From: Chloroflexota bacterium
GTDB taxonomy: Bacteria > Chloroflexota > Dehalococcoidia > SM23-28-2 > JACOUE01
Length of the DNA stretch: 35,514 nucleotides
NCBI GenBank assembly: GCA_016178045.1
Contig: JACOUE010000023.1
Coordinates: 1-35,514, forward strand
Direction of reading: 5' to 3'
Part shown: positions 7,124 through 16,271 of the stretch, in pieces
Position numbering within the stretch: position 1 is the stretch's first letter
Layout of the letters: the number at the start of each line of letters is the position of its first letter
Position numbers and translations under genes: made by a program
Notes under the pieces: generated by a model
The model's input: the letters and a program-made list of their open reading frames with translations, nothing else
What the model was told of the DNA's origin: nothing
Database searches by the model: none

Positions 7124-8938
7124 ATGTACCTGATACGTGTCCTGAGCTTCCTCCGGCCCTACAAAGGGCGAACTGCTATCGCCCTTCTGTCCGTCTTTGC
7201 CTCCAGCGGCTTCATACTGGTGATGCCCCAGCTCATCCGCTGGGGGATCGACTTCGGTATCGGCGTCGAAAGACAGGGCGACCGCTTCGTCGTCGACGGT
7301 AGCACGCCGGCGCTGGTGATTGTGGCGCTGGCGGTCGTCGGGGCGGCGGCCTTCCGCGGCCTCTTCTCGTTCATGCACCAGTACCTGGGCGAGTGGCTGT
7401 CGCAGCGGGTCGCCTACGACCTGCGCAACGGCATCTACGACCGCCTCCAGCGCCTCTCCTACGCCTACCACGACCGCGCGCAGACGGGACAGCTGATGTC
7501 GCGGGCCACCCAGGACGTCGAAGCCCTCCGCTGGTACGTCCAGCTGGGCGTCCTGCGCCTGGCCTACGTCGTCATCCTGCTGGGCGTGGTGCTGGGACTG
7601 ATGCTGTGGACCAACTGGAAGCTGGCCCTCGTGGCCTGGGCGTTCGTGCCGGTGATCGCCTGGCGCTCCTCGGTGATGGCGCTTTCGATGCGGCCGTTGT
7701 GGGCGAAGGTGCAGGACGGCCTGGGCCGGATGACCACCGTGCTCCAGGAGGCGCTGACCGGTGCCCGCGTGGTCAAGGCGTTCGCGCGGGAGGAGTACGA
7801 GAGCGAGAAGTTCGCCGTAGAGGCGCGGCAGGTCTTCGCCCACTCGTACCAGTCGAGCCGGATTCAGGCTGTCAACGGCCCGCTGATGAGCGGGATGTGG
7901 ATGGCGGCGATAGCCGCCGTGCTCTGGCTAGGCGGCCGCGAGGTCATCGCCGGCTCCCTGCGGCTGGGCGAGCTGAGCGCCTTCCTCCTCTATCTGACCC
8001 TGCTCCAGATGCCGGTACGCAGCCTGGGGTGGATCGTCATGATCTCCGCGCGGGCCGGGTCCGCCGCCCAGCGCATCTACGAGATCCTGGACGCGGAGTC
8101 GGCGGTGAAGGAGAAGCCGTCCGCCCCGGAGCTGAGGGACGTGAAGGGGCACCTGCGGTTCGAGGACGTCTCCTTCGGCTACGACTCTATCTCGCCGGTG
8201 CTCAAGAGCATCGACATCGAGGCGAAGCCGGGGCAGGTGATCGCCCTGATGGGGCCAGCCGGCAGCGGCAAGACGACAATCGTCAACCTGATGCCGCGCT
8301 TCTACGACCCCACGCGCGGCCGCATCACTATCGATGGTATGGACATCCGCGACGTAACCCTGCAGTCGCTGCGGCGGGCCATCGGCACGGTGCAGCAGGA
8401 CGTGTTCCTCTTCTCGGCCACCGTCGGCGACAACATCGCTTACGGGGCGGTGGACGCCAGCCAGGAAGAAATCGAGGAGGCGGCCCGGGCCGCCCACATC
8501 CACGACTTCATTATGAGCCTGCCCGAAGGCTACGACACCTGGGTGGGCGAACGGGGCATCACTCTGTCCGGCGGCCAGAAGCAGCGCATCGCCATCGCGC
8601 GGACGCTCCTGCGGGACCCGAAGATCCTGATCCTGGACGACTCAACGTCCAGCGTCGACACGGAGACGGAGTACCTGATCCAGCAGACGCTGGCCAGGCT
8701 GATGGAGGAGCGCACCACCTTCGTCATCGCCCAGCGGCTGCGGACGCTGAAGATGGCGGACCAGATCCTGGTGCTGCGGGACGGCGAGGCCGTGGAGCGG
8801 GGCCGCCACGACCAGCTCCTGCGGAAGGGCGGGCTCTACCGCCAGATCTACGACCTGGAGCTGCGGGACCAGGAGGAGGCGCTAGGCGTGGCCCCGACGG
8901 CCGGGCAGGAAGTGCCCGCGACGGCGGCGGGGAGCTAG
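7124..8938 (+). CDS. ABC exporter half-transporter, degenerate-site subunit
   Basis: This 604-residue fused membrane and ATPase half-transporter has six helices in the first 320 residues and a C-terminal nucleotide-binding domain. Walker A is GPAGSGKTT (about 376), the signature is a canonical LSGGQ (about 480), and Walker B reads LILDDSTSS (about 503), with Asp in place of the catalytic Glu. The switch His is replaced by Gln (VIAQRL, about 535). These two changes mark the non-hydrolysing site of heterodimeric exporters such as the TM287/288 and BmrCD types. The partner follows after 2 nt. The likely role is multidrug or lipid export at the cytoplasmic membrane; the substrate cannot be told from sequence. 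Confidence 0.92.
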   Translation: MYLIRVLSFLRPYKGRTAIALLSVFASSGFILVMPQLIRWGIDFGIGVERQGDRFVVDGSTPALVIVALAVVGAAAFRGLFSFMHQYLGEWLSQRVAYDLRNGIYDRLQRLSYAYHDRAQTGQLMSRATQDVEALRWYVQLGVLRLAYVVILLGVVLGLMLWTNWKLALVAWAFVPVIAWRSSVMALSMRPLWAKVQDGLGRMTTVLQEALTGARVVKAFAREEYESEKFAVEARQVFAHSYQSSRIQAVNGPLMSGMWMAAIAAVLWLGGREVIAGSLRLGELSAFLLYLTLLQMPVRSLGWIVMISARAGSAAQRIYEILDAESAVKEKPSAPELRDVKGHLRFEDVSFGYDSISPVLKSIDIEAKPGQVIALMGPAGSGKTTIVNLMPRFYDPTRGRITIDGMDIRDVTLQSLRRAIGTVQQDVFLFSATVGDNIAYGAVDASQEEIEEAARAAHIHDFIMSLPEGYDTWVGERGITLSGGQKQRIAIARTLLRDPKILILDDSTSSVDTETEYLIQQTLARLMEERTTFVIAQRLRTLKMADQILVLRDGEAVERGRHDQLLRKGGLYRQIYDLELRDQEEALGVAPTAGQEVPATAAGS

Positions 8939-8940
8939 CG

Positions 8941-10875
8941 ATGGCGTTCTGGGGCGGTTCGGCAGCAGGGGGCTGGAGCCACGGTCACTATCAGATGGGC
9001 GGACGGCCCTCGTCGAACCTGAAGCGCAGCGTCGACGGCTGGGACGACGAGGAGTTGGGGCGCGTCTACGACCACTCGGTCGTGCGCCGGTTGCTCCCCT
9101 ACCTCAAGCCGTACAAGCGGCACGTAGTCGTGACGCTGGCGTCGATGCTCCTATTCGCCGGGGCTTCCTACACCCAACCCTTCCTCGTCGGCCTGGCCAT
9201 CGAGCGGTTCATCGGGAGCGGGAACCTGATGGGCGTGACGCTGATCGGCGTCGCGCTGCTGGGGCTGGCGCTGGTGGGCTGGGCGTCGCAGTACGTGCAG
9301 CAGGCCTCGACCGCCTACATGGGGCACAACGTCCTCCTCAGCCTGCGTACCCAGATGTTCGACCACATCCAGAAACTGTCGCTCGGCTTCATCGACCGCA
9401 ACGAGGTCGGCCGGATCATGTCCCGCGTTCAGAACGACGTGACGGTGCTCCAGGAGCTGCTGACCACGGGCGCCCTCACCATCCTCGCCGACTTCGTGGG
9501 TCTGGCGCTGGTTATCTTCTTCTTGCTTTACCAGGACGTGGAGCTGGGCCTGATCACCTTCACCGTCGTGCCCTTCCTGGTCATCGCCCTGGCGATATGG
9601 CAGGCGCGGGCGCGGCAGGCGTTCGTACGCGTCCGCCAGGCGATCGCCATCGTCAACGCCAACCTCCAGGAGAACGTGTCCGGCGTCCGCGTGATCCAGA
9701 GCCTGTCGCGAGAGGACGAGAACATCCGCCGCTTCGACCGGCTGAACGCGGACAACTGGAGCGCCAACGTGGAGGCGGGCCGGCTGTCGGCGGCCGTCCT
9801 GCCGACGGTGGAGCTGCTGGTAGCGGTGGCCACCGCCCTGGTCATCGTCGTGGGCGGCATCCGGGTGCTGAACGGCGACGTGGAGGTCGCCGCCGGCGTG
9901 GGCACCATCGTCGCCTTCGCCCTCTACGTCCAGCGCTTCTTCGACCCGGTGCGCGACCTGGTCCTCCAGTACACTCAGCTCCAGCGGGCGATGGCCGGCG
10001 GTCAGCGCATCTTCGAGGTGCTGGACACGAAGCCCGAGATCGTCGACGCACCGGACGCCGTCGAGCTCCCCGACATCCGCGGCGAGGTGAGGTTCGACCA
10101 CGTCCACTTCGAGTACGTGCCGGACGTCGAGGTCCTCCACGACATCGATCTGAGGGTGAGCCCGGGCGACACCATCGCCCTGGTCGGCCCGACCGGCGCG
10201 GGCAAGTCTACCCTCACGTCGCTGGTCGCCCGCTTCTACGACGTGACCGGTGGCCGCCTGCTCGTCGACGGGACGGACATCCGCCAGATCGAGCGTCGCT
10301 CGCTGGCCCGCCGGCTGGGGATCGTTCTCCAGGACCCGTTCCTCTTCTCGGGCACCGTGCGGGACAACGTCCGCTACGGGCGGCTGGAGGCGACCGACGA
10401 GGAGGTCGAGGCGGCGGCGCGGGCCGTGGGCGCCCACGACTTCATCAAGCGCCTCCCCGAGCGCTACGAGACCGTCCTGCACGAGCGGGGGCTGAACCTC
10501 TCGGTGGGCCAGCGCCAGCTCATCAGCTTCGCCCGGGCGATCCTGGCCGACCCCCGCATCCTCATCCTGGACGAAGCGACGGCTAACGTCGACACGGTCA
10601 CCGAGGCGACGATCCAGAAGGCGCTCAAGCGGCTCCTGAAGGGCCGCACCTCCTTCGTCATCGCCCACCGCCTGTCGACAATCCGCGGCGCCGACCGGGT
10701 GATGGTGCTGGACCAGGGGCGCATCGTGGAGACGGGCACGCACGCGCAGCTCCTGGCCCGCGACGGCTTGTACGCCCGCCTCTACCGGATGACGTACGAG
10801 GAGGGACAGGCCGTGACCCCCGGCGGCGACGGTCACGGTCCCGCGGGGGAGCCTTCCCCCCAGCCCGCCACATAG
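8941..10875 (+). CDS. ABC exporter half-transporter, catalytic-site subunit
   Basis: This 644-residue partner of the preceding gene starts at an ATG two bases after its stop, with GGGG/GAG just upstream. The N-terminus has about 60 extra soluble residues rich in Gly before the first helix. Walker A GPTGAGKST is near 416, Walker B LILDEATAN carries the catalytic Glu near 545, and the switch His is present (VIAHRLST, near 576). The signature is altered to LSVGQ (near 520). The two proteins are therefore complementary: this Walker site pairs with the canonical LSGGQ of the partner to form one active site, while the altered signature pairs with the partner's defective Walker B. They must work as a heterodimer in the membrane. 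Confidence 0.92.
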   Translation: MAFWGGSAAGGWSHGHYQMGGRPSSNLKRSVDGWDDEELGRVYDHSVVRRLLPYLKPYKRHVVVTLASMLLFAGASYTQPFLVGLAIERFIGSGNLMGVTLIGVALLGLALVGWASQYVQQASTAYMGHNVLLSLRTQMFDHIQKLSLGFIDRNEVGRIMSRVQNDVTVLQELLTTGALTILADFVGLALVIFFLLYQDVELGLITFTVVPFLVIALAIWQARARQAFVRVRQAIAIVNANLQENVSGVRVIQSLSREDENIRRFDRLNADNWSANVEAGRLSAAVLPTVELLVAVATALVIVVGGIRVLNGDVEVAAGVGTIVAFALYVQRFFDPVRDLVLQYTQLQRAMAGGQRIFEVLDTKPEIVDAPDAVELPDIRGEVRFDHVHFEYVPDVEVLHDIDLRVSPGDTIALVGPTGAGKSTLTSLVARFYDVTGGRLLVDGTDIRQIERRSLARRLGIVLQDPFLFSGTVRDNVRYGRLEATDEEVEAAARAVGAHDFIKRLPERYETVLHERGLNLSVGQRQLISFARAILADPRILILDEATANVDTVTEATIQKALKRLLKGRTSFVIAHRLSTIRGADRVMVLDQGRIVETGTHAQLLARDGLYARLYRMTYEEGQAVTPGGDGHGPAGEPSPQPAT

Positions 10876-11015
10876 GCGCGCGACGGCACGGGAACACGGA
10901 TAGCGGCATTTATTCAGTCCCCAGTTGCAAAATAGCCTTGTAATGCTAAACTTATTTCACGCGAGGCGCCCCAGTCCCCACAACCAACGCTATATAGCCA
11001 TCGGAATGAGCCCCA

Positions 11016-12452
11016 ATGCCCTGCGATAACCATCGAAGGCTGGAGATACCCGTCCAGGCGGTCCGCAAGCAGGACCCGAATCTCCGCGTCCAGAACTGGG
11101 ACGAGGTGTTCCTGGGCTACGACCTGCAGACGGCCAAGATCGAGGCCGAGCGTTGCATCCACTGCCCTGACGCCCCCTGCCAGCAGGCCTGCCCGGTGGG
11201 CAACGACATCCCCGGCGCCCTGCTCCTCCTGGAGGAGGGCGATCCCGTCGCCGCCGCCGACAGGTTCCGCGAGACCAGCAACCTGCCGGAGATGTGCGGC
11301 CGCCTCTGCCCTCAGGAGTCGCTGTGCGAAGGAGCCTGCGTGGTCGGCTTCGCCATCAGGCCGGACTATGTAGGGCGCCAGCCGCCGGTCGCCATCGGCA
11401 AGCTGGAGGCGTTCGTCGCCGACTACCAGCGCCGGACCACCGGCTATCCCATGCCCGATCTGCCGCCGCCGACGGGGAAGAGCGCGGCGATCGTCGGCTC
11501 CGGTCCAGCCGGGCTGGGCGCCGCCGAGGAGCTGGTCAAAAGGGGGCATACCGCCACCGTCTACGACGCCTGGCCGGAGCCCGGCGGCATCCTCCGCTAC
11601 GGCATCCCCAACTTCAAGATGCGCAAGGAGGTGCTGGAAGACTACCTGGAGTACGCCCGGCGCCTGGGGATCAGCTTCGTCTGCAACACCCTCATCGGCC
11701 GGGACGTGACCATCGACGAGCTGTTCGAGTCGGGCTACGACGCGGTGTTCCTGGGGAGCGGCGCCGGCGTAGGAGGACGGCTGGACGTACCGGGCGAGGA
11801 GCTGAACGGCATCTACATGGCCACGGAGTTCCTGGTGCGCGGCAACCTCAAGCCGGAGGACCTCCCGGAAGACCTGCGCCAGCCGCTGGACATCGCCCGG
11901 CGGCACGTTGTGGTCATCGGCGGGGGAGACACGTCGATGGACTGCGTGCGCACGGCGGTCCGCCTGGGGGCGCAGACGGTGACCTGCATCTACCGTCGAA
12001 CGGAGTCGGAGCAGAAGGGCCGCGAGGAGGAACGGCGCCACGCCCGGGAGGAGGGGGTCGAGTTCATGTACCTGACAATTCCCCTCCGCTTCAGCGGCGA
12101 GCACGGGCGGCTGACGGCGGTAGAGTGCCAGCGCATGAAGCTGGGCGAGCCAGACGAGAGCGGGCGCCGGCGGCCCGTGCCGATCCCCGGCACGGAGTTC
12201 GTCCTGCCGGCGGACACCGTCGCCATCGCCATCGGCTACGAGGGGGACGACCAGCTCGAGCGGAGCACGCCCGGCCTGCGCACCAGCCGCCGGAAGCTGA
12301 TCAGGGTCGACCCCGCCACGTTCCAGACGAGCCGGCCGGGCGTCTTCGCCGGCGGGGACAACGTCAACGGCGCCGACCTCGTCGTCACCGCCCTGGCCGA
12401 CGGTCGCCGCGCCGCCGAGGCGATCGACAGGTACCTGCGGAGCCTGCCGTAG
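11016..12452 (+). CDS. gltD: GltD-type NAD(P)H-dependent flavoprotein (glutamate synthase small-subunit family)
   Basis: This 478-residue protein begins with a bis-4Fe-4S ferredoxin-like domain: Cys in CIHCPDAPCQQACPVG (about 47-62) and CGRLCPQESLCEGACV (about 93-108). A FAD-binding motif (AIVGSGPAGLGAAE, about 156) and a second dinucleotide motif (VVVIGGGDTSMD, about 297) follow, and the FAD-closing segment is VFAGGDNVNGADLVVTAL near 448. This is the architecture of the glutamate synthase beta subunit, which passes electrons from NADPH to the large subunit, and of related proteins such as NfnB and PreT. No gltB lies in this window, so another electron partner is possible. The ATG at 11016 has a poor ribosome site. 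It ends one base before the convergent GNAT gene. Confidence 0.85.
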   Translation: MPCDNHRRLEIPVQAVRKQDPNLRVQNWDEVFLGYDLQTAKIEAERCIHCPDAPCQQACPVGNDIPGALLLLEEGDPVAAADRFRETSNLPEMCGRLCPQESLCEGACVVGFAIRPDYVGRQPPVAIGKLEAFVADYQRRTTGYPMPDLPPPTGKSAAIVGSGPAGLGAAEELVKRGHTATVYDAWPEPGGILRYGIPNFKMRKEVLEDYLEYARRLGISFVCNTLIGRDVTIDELFESGYDAVFLGSGAGVGGRLDVPGEELNGIYMATEFLVRGNLKPEDLPEDLRQPLDIARRHVVVIGGGDTSMDCVRTAVRLGAQTVTCIYRRTESEQKGREEERRHAREEGVEFMYLTIPLRFSGEHGRLTAVECQRMKLGEPDESGRRRPVPIPGTEFVLPADTVAIAIGYEGDDQLERSTPGLRTSRRKLIRVDPATFQTSRPGVFAGGDNVNGADLVVTALADGRRAAEAIDRYLRSLP

Positions 12453-12453
12453 G

Positions 12454-12915
12454 CTACAGCTCGAGGCTGTAGCCGGAGTGGCTGCGCTTCCAGCCCAGCC
12501 GGCTGTAGAAGCGGTGGGCGCCGGAACGCGCCAGGTTTGAGGTCAACGCCAGCTTGTAGCACCGCTGCTTCCGCGCCATCTCGGCCACCCCCCGCATCAG
12601 CGCCGCCCCCACGCCCTTCCCCCGGTACGCCTCGTCCACGACGACGCCTTCGACGACGCCCGACCGCTTAAGCGCATTGTCGAAGTGCTGGAGGACCATG
12701 AGGTGGGCGCTGCCGACGATGCGCCCGCCGTCCTCGGCCACCAGGAGCCGCTGCCAGGGGTCAACCAGGATGCGGCGGAAGACGTCCGCTCGCTGCTCGC
12801 CGCCCGGATCGCCGGACGGCGCGTACATGCTCTCGTCCAGGTGCTCGAGGAGGCGGAGGAGGGCGTCGAAGTCCTCCTCCCTCGCTTCGCGGACGATGAT
12901 GCGGGCCGCCGCCAC
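12454..12915 (-). CDS. GNAT-family N-acetyltransferase
   Basis: This 153-residue single-domain acetyltransferase carries the acetyl-CoA pyrophosphate loop VVDEAYRGKGVGAALMRGVA (about 92-111) and the downstream helix SGAHRFYSRLGWKRS (about 131-145), both standard for the GNAT fold. The N-terminus IIVREAREEDFDALLRLLE is the usual first strand and helix. The substrate is unknown. It is the last gene of the leftward cluster after the SDR gene, 14 nt away, and converges on gltD with a one-base gap. Confidence 0.85.
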   Translation of the reverse strand: MAAARIIVREAREEDFDALLRLLEHLDESMYAPSGDPGGEQRADVFRRILVDPWQRLLVAEDGGRIVGSAHLMVLQHFDNALKRSGVVEGVVVDEAYRGKGVGAALMRGVAEMARKQRCYKLALTSNLARSGAHRFYSRLGWKRSHSGYSLEL

Positions 12916-12929
12916 AGGCGTGCCGCCGA

Positions 12930-13751
12930 TTAGCCGGCGGGAATCTGGAGCTGCTGCGCCGGCCGCACCACCACCTCGTTGACGTGCACCGTCTCCGGCT
13001 GGGTGACGGCGTAGAGGACCGCCCGGGCGATGTCGTCCGGGCGGAGGAGCGTGCGCTCGGTGACGCCGGCCACGCGGTCGAGGATGTCGGCGGGGATGTG
13101 CTGGCCGGCCTGGACGCGCGCTTGCTCGGGGTCGATGCCGAACATACGGCCGACGGCGTCCAGCCGCTCCTGGGGCAGGTAGCGGGCGAGGTTGGTGAGC
13201 ACGCCTCCCGGCATGATGGTGGTGATGCGGATGTTCTGGCCCTGGAGGGCCAGGCGCAGGCTCTCGACGGCGGCGTTGACCGCGTGCTTGGAGGCGCAGT
13301 AGATGGGGTTGTCGGCCTCGTAGCCGAGGGCGGCCACGCTGGAGATGTTGACGATGTGCCCGCCGCCCTGCTGGCGCATCACCCGCGCCGCCTCGCGGAA
13401 GCCGATGAGCAGGCCGATGACGTTGACGTCGAGCACCTCCCGCCAGTTGCCCACGTCGCCGTCAATCACGTTGTCGAAGTGGTTGACACCGGCGTTGTTC
13501 ACCATTACGTCCAGGTGGCCGAACGTTTTCACCGCCTCGTCAACCAGGCGCCGCACCTGCTTCTCGTCACGGACGTCGACGGCGCGGGCGAAGGCCCGGC
13601 CGCCGCTGTCTTCGATGACCGCGGCCGCCGCCTCCATCGGCTTCAGGGTGCGGCCGCAGAGGGCGACGCCCGCCCCCTCCCGGCCGAGGGTCTTCGCGAT
13701 GGCGAGACCGATCCCTGAGCTGGCTCCGGTTATCAAGGCATACTCTTTCAT
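12930..13751 (-). CDS. SDR-family NAD(P)-dependent oxidoreductase
   Basis: This 273-residue classical short-chain dehydrogenase/reductase has the cofactor loop TGASSGIG at 8-15, NNAG at 85-88, the catalytic Ser within NISSVA (135-140), and Tyr151 and Lys155 in YCASK. The region after the active site (PGGVLTNLARYLP) is also typical. A strong ribosome site (AAAGGAGGAGG) lies about 6 nt before the ATG. The substrate is probably an alcohol or ketone but cannot be specified. The gap to the RidA gene upstream is AT-rich and may hold its promoter. Confidence 0.9.
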   Translation of the reverse strand: MKEYALITGASSGIGLAIAKTLGREGAGVALCGRTLKPMEAAAAVIEDSGGRAFARAVDVRDEKQVRRLVDEAVKTFGHLDVMVNNAGVNHFDNVIDGDVGNWREVLDVNVIGLLIGFREAARVMRQQGGGHIVNISSVAALGYEADNPIYCASKHAVNAAVESLRLALQGQNIRITTIMPGGVLTNLARYLPQERLDAVGRMFGIDPEQARVQAGQHIPADILDRVAGVTERTLLRPDDIARAVLYAVTQPETVHVNEVVVRPAQQLQIPAG

Positions 13752-13841
13752 CCTATTCCTCCTCCTTTAATATTTTTATTATCTAATAATTGTCTACCGT
13801 GCAGGTCGTTCATCCGCTTGCCCTCCCGAATTCTACACCCT

Positions 13842-14228
13842 TTATACCACGGCCTCGGCCTCAATCTCGACCAGCATGTCGGGGCCGGCCAGGCGGCTGA
13901 CCTCGACCATGGTGGCGGCGGGACGGATGTCGCGGAAGGCTTCGGCGTGGGCGCGGGCGGCCTCCTCCCAGCGGGAGACGTCCGTGAGGTATATGTGGGT
14001 GCGCACGACGTCCTGAAGGGAGGCGCCCGCCTTCTCCAGCGCCGCCCCGATGTTGCGGAGGGCCTGCCGGGCCTGCGCGTACACGTCGCCGGCGCCGACG
14101 AGCTCCCCGTCCTCGCCCCAGGCGACGGTGCCGGAGACGTAGACGGTGTTCCCCACGCGGACGGCGCGGGAGAAGCCGATGATCTCCTCATAGGGGCTGT
14201 TGGACGATACGCGCTGGCGCTCGGTCAT
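13842..14228 (-). CDS. RidA/YjgF-family protein
   Basis: This 128-residue protein matches RidA-type proteins, many of which hydrolyse reactive enamine/imine intermediates. The strands VRVGNTVYVSGTVAW (near 23-37), the helix QARQALRNIGAALEKAGAS (near 52-70) and the RTHIYLTDVS strand (near 76-85) are typical. The C-terminal GPDMLVEIEAEAVV is the usual end, although the deaminase Arg of canonical RidA (an RxxLP-like segment) is not obvious, so it may be a Rid subfamily member without that activity. The start ATG overlaps the upstream stop as ATGA, with GGAGG before it, indicating translational coupling with the split-barrel gene. Confidence 0.85.
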   Translation of the reverse strand: MTERQRVSSNSPYEEIIGFSRAVRVGNTVYVSGTVAWGEDGELVGAGDVYAQARQALRNIGAALEKAGASLQDVVRTHIYLTDVSRWEEAARAHAEAFRDIRPAATMVEVSRLAGPDMLVEIEAEAVV

Positions 14229-14698
14229 GCCTCCTCCAGGTCGATACGGACGACGGTGCCCTCCCGCACCCAGCGCCGGTGCACCTCGTCGATCTTGCGC
14301 CGGGTCGGGAAGCCCCAATAGAGGCTGGCGTAGTCGAAGTAGTCGAAAGGGGTGACCACGCTCAGGTAGACGCTGGCCGCCGCCTCCCGCTCGGACGGGT
14401 CGGTCACCTCGCGGGCCACGCCCTCGTAGGAGCGCCGGCCCATCTTCACCCGCACTCTCGGGTTAGCGCGGACGTTCCGCAGCCAGTCGGCCGGCCGTTT
14501 CGCTAACATGATCCGGGTGATGTACACGCTCTTGTCCCGCCGCACCGCGCGCACCGGCTGGCTGCGGGGCTTGCCGGAGCGCCGGCCGACGGTCGTCAGC
14601 AGGGTGAAGCCGTCGGGCACGGGAAAAAGGCGAAACATCGGCCGCATGATGACGTTCCCCATGCGGGCATAGTTCCGCGAGTGGGCAAACGGGTTCAA
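14225..14698 (-). CDS. Deazaflavin (F420)-dependent nitroreductase/quinone-reductase family protein
   Basis: This 157-residue split-barrel protein resembles Ddn. The signature segment LLTTVGRRSGKPRSQPV (about 33-49) is the conserved strand-turn-strand of the F420-binding split barrel, followed by MLAKRPADWLRNVRANPRVRV near 64-84, the usual membrane-proximal helix region. These proteins reduce quinones or nitro compounds with reduced F420. It is translationally coupled to the RidA-like gene. Together with the F420-type oxidoreductase at 28085 it suggests a host that makes coenzyme F420. Some homologues bind other cofactors, so F420 use is inferred. Confidence 0.82.
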   Translation of the reverse strand: MNPFAHSRNYARMGNVIMRPMFRLFPVPDGFTLLTTVGRRSGKPRSQPVRAVRRDKSVYITRIMLAKRPADWLRNVRANPRVRVKMGRRSYEGVAREVTDPSEREAAASVYLSVVTPFDYFDYASLYWGFPTRRKIDEVHRRWVREGTVVRIDLEEA

Positions 14699-14784
14699 GA
14701 CGTGCTCCCGCTGCTGAACGTATACGGAGGGTTTCCCGGCGCAGCGGAAGGGAGTTTACGCTATCCGGAGGACAGCGGCAAGGC

Positions 14785-14958
14785 CTATCCGAAGCCGGGG
14801 ATGATGTTGTTGTAGAAGTCGGTGATCACCAGGCCCAGAGCGGTCAGGGCGGCGACACAGGCGACCAGGATGAAGGCGAGGACCAGGCTGTACTCGCCGA
14901 GGGTGGCGCCGTCTTCTCGCTGGAGGGCACGGATGAGGCGGCCGAAGAAAGCAGTCAT
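14785..14958 (-). CDS. Flp/Fap-family pilin, 57 residues
   Basis: The short ORF encodes MTAFFGRLIRALQREDGATL, then GEYSLVLAFILVACVAALTA, and ends NNIIPGFG. A basic N-terminus, a G/A-TLGEYSL processing-type junction and one hydrophobic helix with a Glu at its start are the hallmarks of Flp pilins. These are cut by a prepilin peptidase and assembled by Tad secretion machinery. AAAGG lies about 10 nt before the ATG. No tad genes lie nearby, so this is an orphan subunit. It is located 64 nt downstream of ruvB on the same strand. Confidence 0.85.
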   Translation of the reverse strand: MTAFFGRLIRALQREDGATLGEYSLVLAFILVACVAALTALGLVITDFYNNIIPGFG

Positions 14959-15022
14959 AACATTGGACCTTTCGTAAAGGAGAGACGGCCCGCCGCGCGG
15001 AGACGTTACAGCGCGAGGGAGC

Positions 15023-16054
15023 CTACTCCCACAAGCCCTTCTGGGCGGAGCCGGCCTTCTCCGGCGGCTCCAGCCCCAGGTGCACGTAGGCGTGGGGCGT
15101 GGCCATCCGCCCCCGCGGCGTGCGCTGGATGAACCCCACCTGCATCAGGTAGGGCTCGTAGACGTCCATGATGGTGTCCGCCTCCTCCGAGATGGAGGCG
15201 GCGATGGTCTCGATGCCGACGGGGCCGCCGCCGTACTTGTCGATGATCGCGTGCAGGACCTTGTGGTCCACCTCGTCCAGGCCCAGCTCGTCCACCTCCA
15301 AGCGGGCGAGGGCCTCGCCGGCGACCGCGGCGGTGACGGAGCCGTCGCCCATCACCTGGGCGAAGTCGCGGACGCGGCGCAGCAGCCGGTTGGCCACGCG
15401 CGGCGTCCCCCGCGAGCGGCGGCCGATCTCCCGCGCCCCCTCCTCGTCGATAGGGACGTCCAAGATGCCGGCGTTGCGGCGGATGATGGTGGTGATGGAC
15501 TCCTCGTCATAGAAGTCGAGGCGGTAGACGGCCCCGAAGCGGTCGCGCAGGGGCGAGCTGAGCATGGCGTAGCGGGTGGTCGCGCCGATGAGGGTGAAGC
15601 GGGGCACGGAGAGGCGCACGCTGCGCGCGCCCGGCCCCCGCCCCAGAACGATGTCAAGGGCGAACTCCTCCATGGCCGGGTAGAGGATCTCCTCGGCCGC
15701 CCGCGGCAGGCGGTGGACCTCGTCGATGAATAGGACGTCCTGCTCCTGGAGGTTGGTGAGGATGGCCGCCAGGTCGCCGGGGCGCTCGACGGCCGGGCCG
15801 GAAGTGATGCGGATGGAGACGGTCATCTCGTGGGCGATGATGTGGGCGAGGGTGGTCTTGCCCAGGCCGGGCGGCCCGTACAGCAGGTGGTGGTCGAGGG
15901 GGTCGCCGCGCTGCCTGGCGGCGGCGACGGCGATGCTCAGGTTTTCCTTGATCCGCTCCTGGCCTACGAAGTCGGCGAGGCGCTTGGGACGGAGGGTGGT
16001 GTCGAGGGTGAGGTCGTCTTCCTGGAGTTTCGCGGAAACGACGCGGTCGCCCAA
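15023..16054 (-). CDS. ruvB: Holliday junction branch-migration helicase RuvB
   Basis: This 343-residue AAA+ motor works with RuvA to drive branch migration of Holliday junctions during recombination and repair. The N-terminus [19 protein letters not shown] (21-39), Walker [10 protein letters not shown] (60-68), Walker [10 protein letters not shown] (108-116), the sensor segment TLIGATTR and the C-terminal winged-helix segment [13 protein letters not shown] are all present. Length is normal for the family. The start codon here is TTG with ACAGG upstream; an unlisted start a few codons away is possible. No ruvA or ruvC is seen in the window. Confidence 0.96.
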   Translation of the reverse strand: MGDRVVSAKLQEDDLTLDTTLRPKRLADFVGQERIKENLSIAVAAARQRGDPLDHHLLYGPPGLGKTTLAHIIAHEMTVSIRITSGPAVERPGDLAAILTNLQEQDVLFIDEVHRLPRAAEEILYPAMEEFALDIVLGRGPGARSVRLSVPRFTLIGATTRYAMLSSPLRDRFGAVYRLDFYDEESITTIIRRNAGILDVPIDEEGAREIGRRSRGTPRVANRLLRRVRDFAQVMGDGSVTAAVAGEALARLEVDELGLDEVDHKVLHAIIDKYGGGPVGIETIAASISEEADTIMDVYEPYLMQVGFIQRTPRGRMATPHAYVHLGLEPPEKAGSAQKGLWE

Positions 16055-16228
16055 TCGCCTGTCCTGCCTACCGTTCGAATAAGTGTGCTACTTGCGGCCA
16101 TTATAAGAGGCCGCCAGGGGGCTGTCCAGCCTGCGCGGACCCTATGGGCAGTCAGTGAAAGATTGCACTTCAGGAAATTTACGGCGTTGCCGGACGTCGA
16201 TGTACGTTCAGCACGCGGTCGGCAGAAC

Positions 16229-16271
16229 ATGTCATTGGACATTTGACATACAAAGTTGCGTGACGTGTAAT
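16229..16271 (+). promoter_or_regulatory. Fic-gene promoter with abutting palindrome
   Basis: TTGACA (16243-16248) and TGTAAT (16266-16271) are separated by 17 bp, a near-consensus sigma-70-type promoter. The palindrome ATGTC-ATTG-GACAT (16229-16242) directly abuts the -35. GACAT recurs at 16238, 16245, 16299, 16311 and 16335, which suggests a repressor or autoregulation site. The rest of the 308-nt gap to ruvB holds nothing else recognisable. Confidence 0.65.

Noticed and set aside
9151-10836. 561-residue reverse ORF opposite the second ABC gene
   Set aside because: Shadow frame of a clear ABC transporter; composition rich in His, Gln, Val and Asp with no recognisable fold.
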